From Paenibacillus sp. EZ-K15 (lineage in GTDB: Bacteria; Bacillota; Bacilli; Paenibacillales; Paenibacillaceae), in NCBI RefSeq assembly GCF_002573715.1, contig NZ_PDHM01000018.1, positions 303,256 through 367,255 on the forward strand: a stretch of 64,000 nucleotides of DNA, given 5' to 3'. Positions 1-7,328 of the stretch are shown here, piece after piece (the stretch's first letter is position 1; every line of letters begins with the position of its first letter). The notes beneath the pieces were generated by a model. That model was not told where the DNA came from. It saw only the letters and a program-made list of their open reading frames with translations, and ran no database searches. The translations under genes and the position numbers were made by a program.

Positions 1-26
1 CCTCTTTTTATATTGGCAAGGAAATT

Positions 27-725
27 CTATTCCTCATAACCGATGAGAAGCTTGCCTCCGTACGGATGGAGCATTTCCTCGGTGAATGCCATAAGAACTG
101 AAGGATCATCCTGGCGATACATCGCCGCGAGCGCTGCTTCCAATCGTTCTCCCAAGATCGAGTCATAGCGGTTGAACAGACGGAACAGTGTTTTCCCTTC
201 ACCCGTCCACTCCCGGTTCACCCTAAGTACAAAATCACAGAGAATCGCCGCTATTTTGTGCACCGTAAACCATTTTTCGCCATCCCTTCGGGGACTCATC
301 AAATCCAGCATGTACTCGGTTAGCATATAACGGTATTCGTCAATGTCGGTTAGCGTCAAGGGCATGGGGCCGTAATTCAAGTCGCTTCGGGCTTCCGCCC
401 GCACCTCTTCCCCCTCAGGCAGCGCGCGCAGCACCGCCCCTTCTACGACCATCCGCTGCAATGAAGGATTCGCCGCGCTCACTCCCTCGTCGAAATATTC
501 GCGATAGGAGAATAAAGACAATATAAATATTTCCGCGATCCACTCATGTGCCTCTATCGTCTTCCTGCTGAAATCATAACCGTCCCGTTCAATGACTATG
601 ATGTCCAAATCGGATTGTTCATTATATTCGCCTCTGCTCGCGCTGCCGCCAAGCACAGCAAGCAAACAGTCGGGATAATCGTGTTGAATGATGCGTTCCG
701 CTGCCTCTACCGGTTCCATCCTCAT
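27..725 (-). CDS. Nucleotidyltransferase-domain protein (aminoglycoside nucleotidyltransferase-like fold)
   Basis: A 232-residue protein with the polymerase-beta type nucleotidyltransferase signature near residues 26-45: a GSASRGEYNEQSDLDIIVI stretch, matching the G-S-x(9-12)-D-x-D family pattern whose two aspartates bind metal. The rest has no motif I recognise and may bind the acceptor substrate. The start is the ATG at 725, preceded by GGAGG with 7-8 bases of spacing. It faces away from the methyltransferase gene at 869, so the two are divergent. The family transfers NMP groups to small molecules or proteins; the substrate here is unknown. Resistance to an aminoglycoside is possible but not shown. 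Confidence 0.75.
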   Translation of the reverse strand: MRMEPVEAAERIIQHDYPDCLLAVLGGSASRGEYNEQSDLDIIVIERDGYDFSRKTIEAHEWIAEIFILSLFSYREYFDEGVSAANPSLQRMVVEGAVLRALPEGEEVRAEARSDLNYGPMPLTLTDIDEYRYMLTEYMLDLMSPRRDGEKWFTVHKIAAILCDFVLRVNREWTGEGKTLFRLFNRYDSILGERLEAALAAMYRQDDPSVLMAFTEEMLHPYGGKLLIGYEE

Positions 726-868
726 GACGTTTCCTCCATTATGATTCTGATCCTCCCGAAAAAAGGGCTCAAAATATCTAATTCAGCTAAAACCCTAAAC
801 GTACTTGAATCATATGGTAAATAAACGATTACCCTCATGTTGATGACAAGGAAGAAGGGATAGATGAG

Positions 869-1591
869 ATGAACTATATTCATATGCTCTCCAAATTAGG
901 TATGGGCAGTGCCCACCCGGGAGGATTCGAGGCAACTCTCCGAATGCTGAAGAATTATCCCATTCAACCGGGCAGCCGCATTCTGGAGGTCGGGTGTGGA
1001 ACGGGCAGAACCGCATGCCATCTTTCGGAGATGGGGTATCAAGTAACGGCCATTGACCTGAACGAAAATATGATCAAAAAAGCCCGTGCAAGAGCCGAAG
1101 CGATGGAAATCGACGTGCAGTTCCAACAAGCGGATGTATGCGCATTGCCTTTCGAGGACAACCAATTCGACCTAATCATGGCCGAGTCCGTTACCGTATT
1201 TACGGATACTGCGAAATCACTGCCCGAATATTACCGCGTTCTGGATCATGGAGGCGTCCTGCAGGACAGAGAATTGCTGCTTGATAAACCCATGCCTGAG
1301 GCAAAACTTCAGGAACTGCTCGAATTCTTCGGAATTCCTAATCTCATGATGAGGGAAGAATGGGCCGACTCCCTCTTGGTTTGCGGGTTTAAACAGGAAG
1401 AAATTCTGGAGTACAACCACTTCAATGAGCAGTTAAAGGAAGAACAAACACGTCATCTGGATACATTTGAACAGCGCGATAAAGGACTCCTGTTCGATGT
1501 GGCGCTCTGGGAAACGCTGTTCAAGCATGACCGCATGATCCTGGATAATACCGATTATCTCGCTTCCGCCTTATTCCGAGCTGTAAAATAA
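869..1591 (+). CDS. Class I SAM-dependent methyltransferase
   Basis: A 240-residue protein with the Rossmann-fold SAM-binding motif I (LEVGCGTGRTACHL, about residues 38-51), an acidic motif II (AIDLNENM) and a later ADVCALPFEDNQFD stretch, as in Methyltransf_11/25 enzymes. The ATG at 869 follows a GAAGGGAT-type ribosome binding site. No membrane segment or signal peptide is visible, so it should be cytoplasmic. The methyl acceptor cannot be read from sequence. It stands alone between a divergent nucleotidyltransferase gene and a chemoreceptor gene with its own promoter-like sequence. Confidence 0.8.
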   Translation: MNYIHMLSKLGMGSAHPGGFEATLRMLKNYPIQPGSRILEVGCGTGRTACHLSEMGYQVTAIDLNENMIKKARARAEAMEIDVQFQQADVCALPFEDNQFDLIMAESVTVFTDTAKSLPEYYRVLDHGGVLQDRELLLDKPMPEAKLQELLEFFGIPNLMMREEWADSLLVCGFKQEEILEYNHFNEQLKEEQTRHLDTFEQRDKGLLFDVALWETLFKHDRMILDNTDYLASALFRAVK

Positions 1592-1724
1592 AACTACTTC
1601 ATATCTGTGCATCAAGTGGGGATTCGCATATTTGCTGCGTCTCCCCTCTCCCTTCTCAATTTCAGTTCTTTCGACCTAATCCAACACTTTTTGTCAATTC
1701 GTTATATCTAGTTTTGCCTGTCGA

Positions 1725-1733
1725 TGCTATAAT
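1725..1733 (+). promoter_or_regulatory. Extended -10 promoter element before the chemoreceptor gene
   Basis: TGCTATAAT is a perfect extended -10 element about 45 bases upstream of the chemoreceptor start. No good -35 box lies 17 bases further upstream, which is acceptable for extended -10 promoters. No SigD-type motility promoter was recognised. Confidence 0.4.
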
Positions 1734-1775
1734 CATGGTAAATATATCCTATGTTGTTGAGGAGGACTCATTCTT

Positions 1776-3026
1776 ATGGCATGGTTCAACAGACTCCCTA
1801 TCTCGCGAAAAATTACCGCAGCCTGTTTTCTCATTGCCGCTTTGTTTGCGGTTCCAATGCTGCTTGCATTTATTCTAATGGGTAAAGCAATCATTGGCGT
1901 GGTCATCGTCGTAGCACTAACCGGTCTTACTTTTCCTCTTTCTCGTCTTATTGAGAAAACGCTTACCAATTCCTTTGCGGAGATCTCCAGCGTTTCCGCC
2001 AAAATCGCCAAAGGCGACTTCACCTTCCAGGTAGAAGAGGTTGGGGGCATGAACGATCTCAGCCGAACGTTCAACAGCATGGTGGACAAGCTTCGAAAAA
2101 TATTGCAGGAAACCTCGGATATCACCCGCCAGGTCATGTCGTCAAGCTCCAACATCTCGATTAAAAACCAGGAGCTCATTCAAGTGATGAATCAAGTCTC
2201 CTTATCTTCCAATGAGCTGGCCGTCGGCGCGAACGAAATATCGGAAGACGTAGCCGAAATGACGCATTCCATCGGTGAGATCGAAGAGAAGGTCAGCAAT
2301 TATACGCATTCAACCCAGGAAATGAATACCCGTTCGATCGAAACGCTGGGACTGGTTGAGCAAGGAAGGGACTCCGTTGCCAAGCAGTCTGCAGGGATGC
2401 AGCGTAATATTGACGCAACAGCCAAGGTCTCGGAATCCATTGATGCGCTGGCTAAAAGCGCCAGAGGAATTACGCAGATCACGGAGACGATCTCGGAACT
2501 GGCCGATCAGACCAACTTGTTATCCTTGAACGCATCCATTGAAGCGGCAAGGGCAGGCGAGCATGGCGCTGGCTTTGCCGTTGTCGCCCAAGAGGTGCGT
2601 AAATTGGCTGAGGAATCCACATCATCGACAAGAGAAGTATTCAATCTCGTACGGAGCATTGAATCGGACGTCAAACATGCAACTCAGAACATAAAAATTA
2701 ATGAAGAGGTCGTCAGGCAGCAAACCGAAATGATCCGTGAAGCTGAGCTGGTGTTCATGGAGATTGTAAACAGTGTGCAGTATATTTCGGAACAGATCGC
2801 CGCTTTCTCCAAGGAGAGCGAATCCATGCTGGAAAGTGCGAAGAGCATTTCTTCCGCAATTCAGAATATATCGGCGATTACGCAGCAATCCGCCGCAGGA
2901 ACGGAGCAGGTGTCGGCATCCATGAATGAGGGCATCTCATCGATCCAGAAGATGGCCGAGGAAGCAGAAGCGATGAATAATGCCGTCTTCCGGCTGCAAA
3001 AAACGATCAACATTTTCAAATTTTAA
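1776..3026 (+). CDS. Methyl-accepting chemotaxis protein lacking an extracytoplasmic sensor domain
   Basis: A 416-residue chemoreceptor. Two transmembrane segments lie almost back to back (about residues 13-35 and 37-56), with no room for a periplasmic or extracellular ligand domain. A HAMP-like linker follows (about 60-115), then a long coiled-coil signalling domain with the conserved hairpin tip (ELADQTNLLSLNASIEAARA and FAVVAQEVRKLAEES) that contacts CheA/CheW. The start has a strong GAGGAGG site. Receptors of this shape sense membrane or cytoplasmic signals or depend on partners. There is no neighbouring che gene, so it is an orphan receptor. Confidence 0.9.
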   Translation: MAWFNRLPISRKITAACFLIAALFAVPMLLAFILMGKAIIGVVIVVALTGLTFPLSRLIEKTLTNSFAEISSVSAKIAKGDFTFQVEEVGGMNDLSRTFNSMVDKLRKILQETSDITRQVMSSSSNISIKNQELIQVMNQVSLSSNELAVGANEISEDVAEMTHSIGEIEEKVSNYTHSTQEMNTRSIETLGLVEQGRDSVAKQSAGMQRNIDATAKVSESIDALAKSARGITQITETISELADQTNLLSLNASIEAARAGEHGAGFAVVAQEVRKLAEESTSSTREVFNLVRSIESDVKHATQNIKINEEVVRQQTEMIREAELVFMEIVNSVQYISEQIAAFSKESESMLESAKSISSAIQNISAITQQSAAGTEQVSASMNEGISSIQKMAEEAEAMNNAVFRLQKTINIFKF

Positions 3027-3091
3027 GTAGGGTACAGCCTACATACATCATGTCTACTGCTTTCGAAGCGGAAACGAACCAAAAATGCAAA

Positions 3092-3131
3092 AAATGGCTG
3101 TGCAAGGATACCATCCTGGGCACAGCCATTT
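3092..3131. terminator. Convergent bidirectional terminator
   Basis: A perfect 12-bp inverted repeat (AAATGGCTGTGC / GCACAGCCATTT) with an inner AGGAT/ATCCT extension. It has a T-run on the minus-strand exit side and a weaker one on the plus side. It sits between the chemoreceptor gene (ending 3026) and the leftward histidine phosphatase gene (ending 3233), so it can stop both. Confidence 0.75.
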
Positions 3132-3232
3132 CTTCATTGACACATTTTTTCGATCTACGAACCGTCCATGTGAGCAAACCCTTCATATGGGATGGGATAG
3201 CTCCCTTTTGTATCATGTCAAGTACACCTGCA

Positions 3233-3793
3233 TTATTGCTCGCTCCATAACCGCGCGATATTCACAAGCCGCCCTTCTTCAAACTCGACTCGGTATATAT
3301 CCGGCAGCGTCGTTCCTTGCCAGAAAAGGTAATCGAACCGTTGATCATAATGCTGCAGCATAAGTGTCATAATGTCGCCGTGCGTGCCAATCACGACACG
3401 CTTTCCTATATGCGCATTCAAGATTTCCTCTAGCACCTGGACTGCTCGGCTTTGTGCGGTTTTGCTGGATTCCCCTCCGGGGAAGGACGTAGTTGGATCC
3501 TGAAACAGTATCTTTTTGGCATCGAGGAAGGAATGCCCCTGAAAATCTCCGACCTTCCGTTCCCTTAAGTCCTCTTGCTCCGCAATCGGGAGTCCTAAAG
3601 CATCCGCCAATGGTTGGACCGTGTCCTTGGCTCGCTGATAAGGGCTTGAAGTAATAGCGTCAATCCCTTCACCCAGGAGCAATTCCTTGACTCGAACCGC
3701 AGCGAGGGAACCCTCCGCGGACAATCCCCGCGTCCTTTCCTTCCCATCGATAAAAGGAGATTTTGCATGTCTCACAAAATAGATAGTCGTCAT
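3233..3793 (-). CDS. Histidine phosphatase family protein (phosphoglycerate mutase-like)
   Basis: A 186-residue protein beginning MTTIYFVRHAKSPF, which holds the RHx catalytic phospho-histidine motif of the histidine phosphatase superfamily. A second catalytic histidine is in VVIGTHGDIM (about residue 138). Size and motifs fit small bacterial phosphatases of the CobC/PhoE/GpmB type; the substrate is unknown. Its start overlaps the stop of the NUDIX gene by 4 bases, so the two are translationally coupled in an operon with an upstream methyltransferase. Confidence 0.85.
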   Translation of the reverse strand: MTTIYFVRHAKSPFIDGKERTRGLSAEGSLAAVRVKELLLGEGIDAITSSPYQRAKDTVQPLADALGLPIAEQEDLRERKVGDFQGHSFLDAKKILFQDPTTSFPGGESSKTAQSRAVQVLEEILNAHIGKRVVIGTHGDIMTLMLQHYDQRFDYLFWQGTTLPDIYRVEFEEGRLVNIARLWSEQ

Positions 3794-4254
3794 CCTTCGA
3801 CCTCTGCTTCTTTATGAGCCTCACCCTTTAATACGGGCTCCATCATCATCTCTACAAATGGTGTTAACGGTAACACCCCCAATGACTCCAAGGGAATCCA
3901 TTTGGCTCCTAATGAGTCTTGGCCGTCACCGTCCGTTTTGATAACAGCTTGAAGATCCAGCAGCTCGACATCATACATGATACCGATGTGATGCAGCTCT
4001 TCCATCTGATTCGCCTCATACTGATATACGATCGTGTAAGATACAGCCGTCCGAATGCTCCCCTTAATTGGAGAAAGCCCGGTTTCCTCTAAAAATTCGC
4101 GCTGCAGCGTATGCTCCGGCTCTTCTCCGAACTCAATGGAGCCGCCCGGTAAATCCCACTTCCCCTTGTGCGGTCCTCTCGCTTTCTGGATCAACAGGAT
4201 ATGATCATGCTGAATCAGTAATCCATAAACACCGAGATGCGTATGTTTCACCAC
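3790..4254 (-). CDS. NUDIX hydrolase
   Basis: About 154 residues with a complete NUDIX box, GGSIEFGEEPEHTLQREFLE followed by ETG, which binds Mg for hydrolysis of a nucleoside-diphosphate-linked substrate. I place the start at a GTG (4254; a second GTG follows at 4251) because AAAGGAGG lies 9 bases upstream inside the end of the methyltransferase gene. A longer in-frame reading to 4374 is only the shadow of that gene. The 3' end overlaps the histidine phosphatase start. Methyltransferase, NUDIX and phosphatase together suggest handling of a nucleotide-like metabolite, which is inference. Confidence 0.85.
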   Translation of the reverse strand: MVKHTHLGVYGLLIQHDHILLIQKARGPHKGKWDLPGGSIEFGEEPEHTLQREFLEETGLSPIKGSIRTAVSYTIVYQYEANQMEELHHIGIMYDVELLDLQAVIKTDGDGQDSLGAKWIPLESLGVLPLTPFVEMMMEPVLKGEAHKEAEVEG

Positions 4255-4256
4255 GG

Positions 4257-4964
4257 TCAACACCCTCCTTTTCTTGCAGTGAAGGTAATCCATTGACTTC
4301 GGAAAAGTACGTCTCTCCCATCCTTCACTTCCTGAATATCCTGCTGCACCTGCCGCCTCGTTAAGATCTCCCATTCCGAATACAGCTCATCAAGGATGGA
4401 AAAGGCTTTGTCGGCGGATAGATTCAACTCGATTAAGCCTCCCTCCTCCAAGCCCGTTTCCTGATCGATTTCCTTCACCTCGGTGCTCATCAATATGCAA
4501 TGTACGCCCTGCTCCACGGTTCCAGCCTGCATCTGTTTGATCTTGGATACAAAGGCTTCCTCGGAGCTCATATGCTCCAGACATGAGCATGCGATGACGT
4601 AATGATAAGTATCCTCGGCAATTTCATAGTGCTCTACGTCTGCCACAAGTGCCTCAAGATTTGAGCTTACGCCATGCAATGCGGCATACTGCCGCAGCTT
4701 GTCAACTGCCGATGGCAGCAGATCCACGCAGATGACCTTCCCGTTCACCGCTTGGATCCGCTGCGCAACCGGGATGCTGTTACGCCCGACGCCACAGCCT
4801 AGATCCAGTACCCGCATCTCACGAAACGGTAATAATTCCAAATGATCCAGGACCGTCTGAACGGGCTTGGCTAACCAGCTCCCAGGTTGAAACAGTACGG
4901 CTTCTTTGTACAATGTCTCGTGATACGATATTTCCTTATCACGTGCGCGGTTGAATATGTCCAT
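4257..4964 (-). CDS. Class I SAM-dependent methyltransferase
   Basis: A 235-residue methyltransferase with motif I VLDLGCGVGRNSIPVA (about residues 50-65), motif II VICVDLLPSA and a YVIACSCLEHM segment typical of Methyltransf_25/11 folds. The ATG at 4964 has a GGGGAT site. It is the first gene of a leftward operon: the NUDIX start lies 2 bases past its stop and the NUDIX ribosome binding site is inside this gene. Acceptor unknown. Confidence 0.8.
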   Translation of the reverse strand: MDIFNRARDKEISYHETLYKEAVLFQPGSWLAKPVQTVLDHLELLPFREMRVLDLGCGVGRNSIPVAQRIQAVNGKVICVDLLPSAVDKLRQYAALHGVSSNLEALVADVEHYEIAEDTYHYVIACSCLEHMSSEEAFVSKIKQMQAGTVEQGVHCILMSTEVKEIDQETGLEEGGLIELNLSADKAFSILDELYSEWEILTRRQVQQDIQEVKDGRDVLFRSQWITFTARKGGC

Positions 4965-5065
4965 GCTATATCCCCTTGTTCTGGCCGTTATAAGGCCTCC
5001 CTACAAATTCCATACGGACAAGCCCATTTCCTTGCTCACTGCAACTCCTGCTAGGATACCTTTTT

Positions 5066-5614
5066 CTAATCTTCGCTTATCGTTAGCTGCGGCCACTGAC
5101 CCTTCCATTGCTTCTTTCCTACCCGTTCCAAATAATAGCGTCGCTTATGAAAGTTAGGGCATCTGCGAACCCGAAGCGCAAATAAATCCTCCAGTCCGTA
5201 AGGACAGCAGAGCTCAAGCTCTCCTTCGGCGTTCAGCCTTGCCCCGACCGCGGTAGCCGTCTCCGTCCAATGAGCTAACGCATCATGGGTCGAGTGATAG
5301 GACTCATCTCCATTCTTCACATGCATTCTGGCCTGATTCTTGACCGACCATTTCGGGTTCCCCGTTGTTGTTCTTAGAAGCTCTTCCAATCGAATATCCC
5401 GCGCTTCAGACACATCTTCCGGATCGAAATACACAACATCGATATCCGTATGCCGATCCGTCCCTTCTAACCCATGAAGCAAGTCCCACACATAATTTCG
5501 GATGTAGCCTGCAGCAATATAGCATTGCGGCAGCCCTAAGTCGCGAACGATGACCAAATCCGTCATCAATTGCTGATGCTGGCTTATGTACTCCTTTAAC
5601 CGCTTCTCTAACAT
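5066..5614 (-). CDS. Nucleotidyltransferase family protein (NTP_transf_6 / DUF925 type)
   Basis: About 182 residues resembling the widespread DUF925-type nucleotidyltransferase proteins: an N-terminal helix, an IAAGYIRNYVWDLLHG segment, then TDIDVVYFD, where the two aspartates form the metal site, and a C-terminal YGLEDLFALRVRRCPNF stretch. I choose the ATG at 5614 because GGCGGTGG precedes it; in-frame TTG and GTG codons at 5629 and 5623 are alternatives. The function of the family is not established. It is monocistronic by spacing. Confidence 0.75.
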   Translation of the reverse strand: MLEKRLKEYISQHQQLMTDLVIVRDLGLPQCYIAAGYIRNYVWDLLHGLEGTDRHTDIDVVYFDPEDVSEARDIRLEELLRTTTGNPKWSVKNQARMHVKNGDESYHSTHDALAHWTETATAVGARLNAEGELELCCPYGLEDLFALRVRRCPNFHKRRYYLERVGKKQWKGQWPQLTISED

Positions 5615-5739
5615 ACCATCCACCGCCAATGACTTGAATTCTTCTCTGCCCTCTTACCATTCAACTTCAACAAGTTCTTATATTAGTTAGTGCAACTTGA
5701 ATAAGAGCGTACCCTAAAATCCTGTATTCGTGTAAAAAA

Positions 5740-5778
5740 GCATAGACCGCTTCACGAAGAGAAGGAAACGGTCTATGC
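5740..5778 (-). terminator. Rho-independent terminator closing the leftward FadR/AtuA operon region
   Basis: A perfect 10-bp stem (GCATAGACCG / CGGTCTATGC), followed on the minus strand by CTTTTTTAC. It is the first strong terminator with a T-run downstream of ribokinase, so the small ORFs between 5840 and 6388 may share the long operon transcript. Confidence 0.7.
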
Positions 5779-5808
5779 ACACTCATAGATATAATTATTA
5801 TATTCCAG

Positions 5809-5843
5809 ATAATCCCTGAACGGCAAGAGAAAGCAGGGATTAT
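5809..5843 (-). terminator. Stem-loop at the end of a cysteine-rich ORF
   Basis: A perfect 10-bp inverted repeat (ATAATCCCTG / CAGGGATTAT) with a 15-base loop. The minus-strand stem begins at the stop codon of the small cysteine-rich ORF (TAA at 5842-5840). It lacks a strong T-run, so it may be a 3'-end protector or a weak first terminator before the stronger one at 5740-5778. Confidence 0.45.
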
Positions 5844-5995
5844 GGGACGCAGCGGGTGATACCCGAGCTGCATGTTGGACAGAAATCTGAGCATGCGCCC
5901 TTACAGCTACAACTTGAGCCAGATTGACCTGCGTATGCTCCTGTGAGGGAGCTTATAAGCCGGATCTCGGACAGCCATGCACGAAATAATCCCAC
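5840..5995 (-). CDS. Possible small cysteine-rich peptide
   Basis: This reading of up to 51 codons has a cysteine-dense C-terminus: SCSCKGACSDFCPTC followed closely by a final RCVP. The spacing C-x-C-x3-C-x3-C-x2-C looks like a metal-binding or disulfide-rich peptide. A GTG at 5995 is the only plausible in-frame start I see, and it lacks a good ribosome binding site, so the start is uncertain. The stop codon lies in the base of a perfect hairpin, as expected for a real gene end. It sits between the zinc-ribbon gene and the terminators. I do not recognise a family, and it could be chance. Confidence 0.3.
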   Translation of the reverse strand: MGLFRAWLSEIRLISSLTGAYAGQSGSSCSCKGACSDFCPTCSSGITRCVP

Positions 5996-6024
5996 TGCCG
6001 AACAATCAAGACCAGTGGTGCTAG

Positions 6025-6210
6025 CTACACAGCCGCGTCCACCCGCTCCTGCGAAGCGCCGTCGCAGCGCTTGCACACTTTCAGGGCAGTCCCGTCCGAT
6101 TTGGTTCGGGGATACAACAATTTCGTTCGGGTACTCTTGCACACCGGACATGTACCGCGCGCGCGAGTTGGTAGGTTCCACAAGGATTTGCCTCTTTTTT
6201 GTTTTGCCAT
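6025..6210 (-). CDS. Small zinc-ribbon protein, function unknown
   Basis: A 61-residue basic protein with a four-cysteine zinc ribbon: GTCPVCKS near residue 20 and KVCKRCDG near residue 46, preceded by a lysine/arginine-rich N-terminus (MAKQKRGKSLW). The layout resembles small nucleic-acid or ribosome-associated zinc ribbons, but no specific family is claimed. The ATG at 6210 has only a weak GGGG site. It is 2 codons or fewer past the stop of another cysteine-containing reading frame upstream, which suggests co-translation. Confidence 0.6.
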   Translation of the reverse strand: MAKQKRGKSLWNLPTRARGTCPVCKSTRTKLLYPRTKSDGTALKVCKRCDGASQERVDAAV

Positions 6211-6213
6211 TCG

Positions 6214-6388
6214 TCAGATACCCCATTTCATAGATTCATTATTATCACTCTTACATATATGAAAGGGTTCGGCAGAACATGTCGGGCAGCTCCATTTAGA
6301 TCTCACATAATATGGCTCACCACCATTGCAACCTCATCAGATCTGGAATAGATGATGGATCGCCGTCATGGACACCTCCGTCGCACAT
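6214..6388 (-). pseudogene. Frameshifted small cysteine protein just after ribokinase
   Basis: An ATG lies 9 bases after the ribokinase stop and opens a frame reading MCDGGVHDGD...DLMR. Removing one T near 6334 would continue it as CNGGEPYY, then SKWSCPTCSAEPFHICK, ending at a TGA 3 bases before the zinc-ribbon ATG. Joined, this makes about 57 residues with five cysteines including a CPTC knuckle. A base error, a decayed gene or programmed frameshifting would all look like this. The 3' part could also start on its own at a GTG (6306). Confidence 0.35.
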
Positions 6389-6396
6389 TCGAAATA

Positions 6397-7308
6397 TTAC
6401 TTATTTATAAAAGCCAGAATCTCTTCCTTGGACGGTATGGAGACTTGCGCGCCTGGCCGGGTCACCGTCAATGCAGCCGCTGCAGTTGCAAACTGAAGTG
6501 CTTCTTCCGTTTCCAGTCCCTCCGTGCAAGCTGCCGCATAAGCACCGATGAAGGTATCTCCTGCCGCCGTGGTATCCACGGGTCTGACGCGGAAAGCCGG
6601 AACGGTGAAACGCTCACCTTGTGCATTCCCATAGAAGCAGCCTTGCTCGCCAAGGGTAATGATTACGTTGGAGGTGCCTCTGCCGGTAATCGACGCTGCA
6701 GCCAAATCTGCTGAAGCAGTGTCCTCCACCTTTAAGCCGCTTACCACTTCGGCTTCCGTCTCGTTCACAATCAAGGTATCGATCAGCGGCAACACATCAT
6801 GAGGGATCTTTCGCGCAGGCGCCGGATTCAACCAGACGCGGACACCTGCCTTGTTGGCCGATTGGATAACATACTGCGTCGTCTGCCACGGAATTTCATT
6901 CTGCAGCAGTACAGCATATACTCCATCCCACTTCACCTCAGTCGCAACATCTTCTTCGGTCAACCGCCCATTGGCTCCTTCCGACAACACGATATAATTC
7001 TCGCCCGCCTCGTTGACCGTGATGATCGCCATCCCCGAGGTGCCTGTCTTGGAGAGGACGGATGTAACGCCAACTCCGCGCTCCTCCAAGGAAGCAACCA
7101 GGGTATTCCCAAAAGGATCAAGACCAACCGCGCCGACCATGACACAATCCGCACCTGCTGAGGCTGCAGCCACAGCTTGATTCGCTCCTTTACCCCCAGG
7201 AAAAAAAGATGTGCCCCTGCTATGAATCGTTTCTCCCGGCCGGGGAAACTGCTCTACATTACTCACAACATCCATATTAATGCTTCCAATGACAACTAGC
7301 TTGCGCAA
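6397..7308 (-). CDS. rbsK: Ribokinase
   Basis: A 303-residue PfkB-family kinase of ribokinase length. It begins RKLVVIGSINMDVV, carries PfkB signature 1 (FFPGGKGANQAVAAAS, about residues 37-52) and signature 2 with the anion hole and catalytic Asp (DTTAAGDTFIGAYA, about 245-258). The NMD motif near residue 12 is characteristic of ribokinases, which phosphorylate D-ribose at O5. It lies 20 bases after an ADP-ribosylglycohydrolase gene at the distal end of a long operon, so it probably salvages ribose released by those enzymes. Other pentose-like substrates cannot be excluded. Confidence 0.92.
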   Translation of the reverse strand: MRKLVVIGSINMDVVSNVEQFPRPGETIHSRGTSFFPGGKGANQAVAAASAGADCVMVGAVGLDPFGNTLVASLEERGVGVTSVLSKTGTSGMAIITVNEAGENYIVLSEGANGRLTEEDVATEVKWDGVYAVLLQNEIPWQTTQYVIQSANKAGVRVWLNPAPARKIPHDVLPLIDTLIVNETEAEVVSGLKVEDTASADLAAASITGRGTSNVIITLGEQGCFYGNAQGERFTVPAFRVRPVDTTAAGDTFIGAYAAACTEGLETEEALQFATAAAALTVTRPGAQVSIPSKEEILAFINK

Positions 7309-7328
7309 AGATAACCTGCTCCCTTCTC

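Noticed and set aside
3790..4374. Longer 194-codon version of the NUDIX gene
   Set aside because: Its first 40 codons lie inside the methyltransferase gene in another frame and look unlike protein; a GTG start with a good ribosome site lies at 4254.
5840..6226. 128-codon frame overlapping the zinc-ribbon gene
   Set aside because: Its N-terminal part is a shadow of the zinc-ribbon frame; only its cysteine-rich 3' end is kept, with low confidence.
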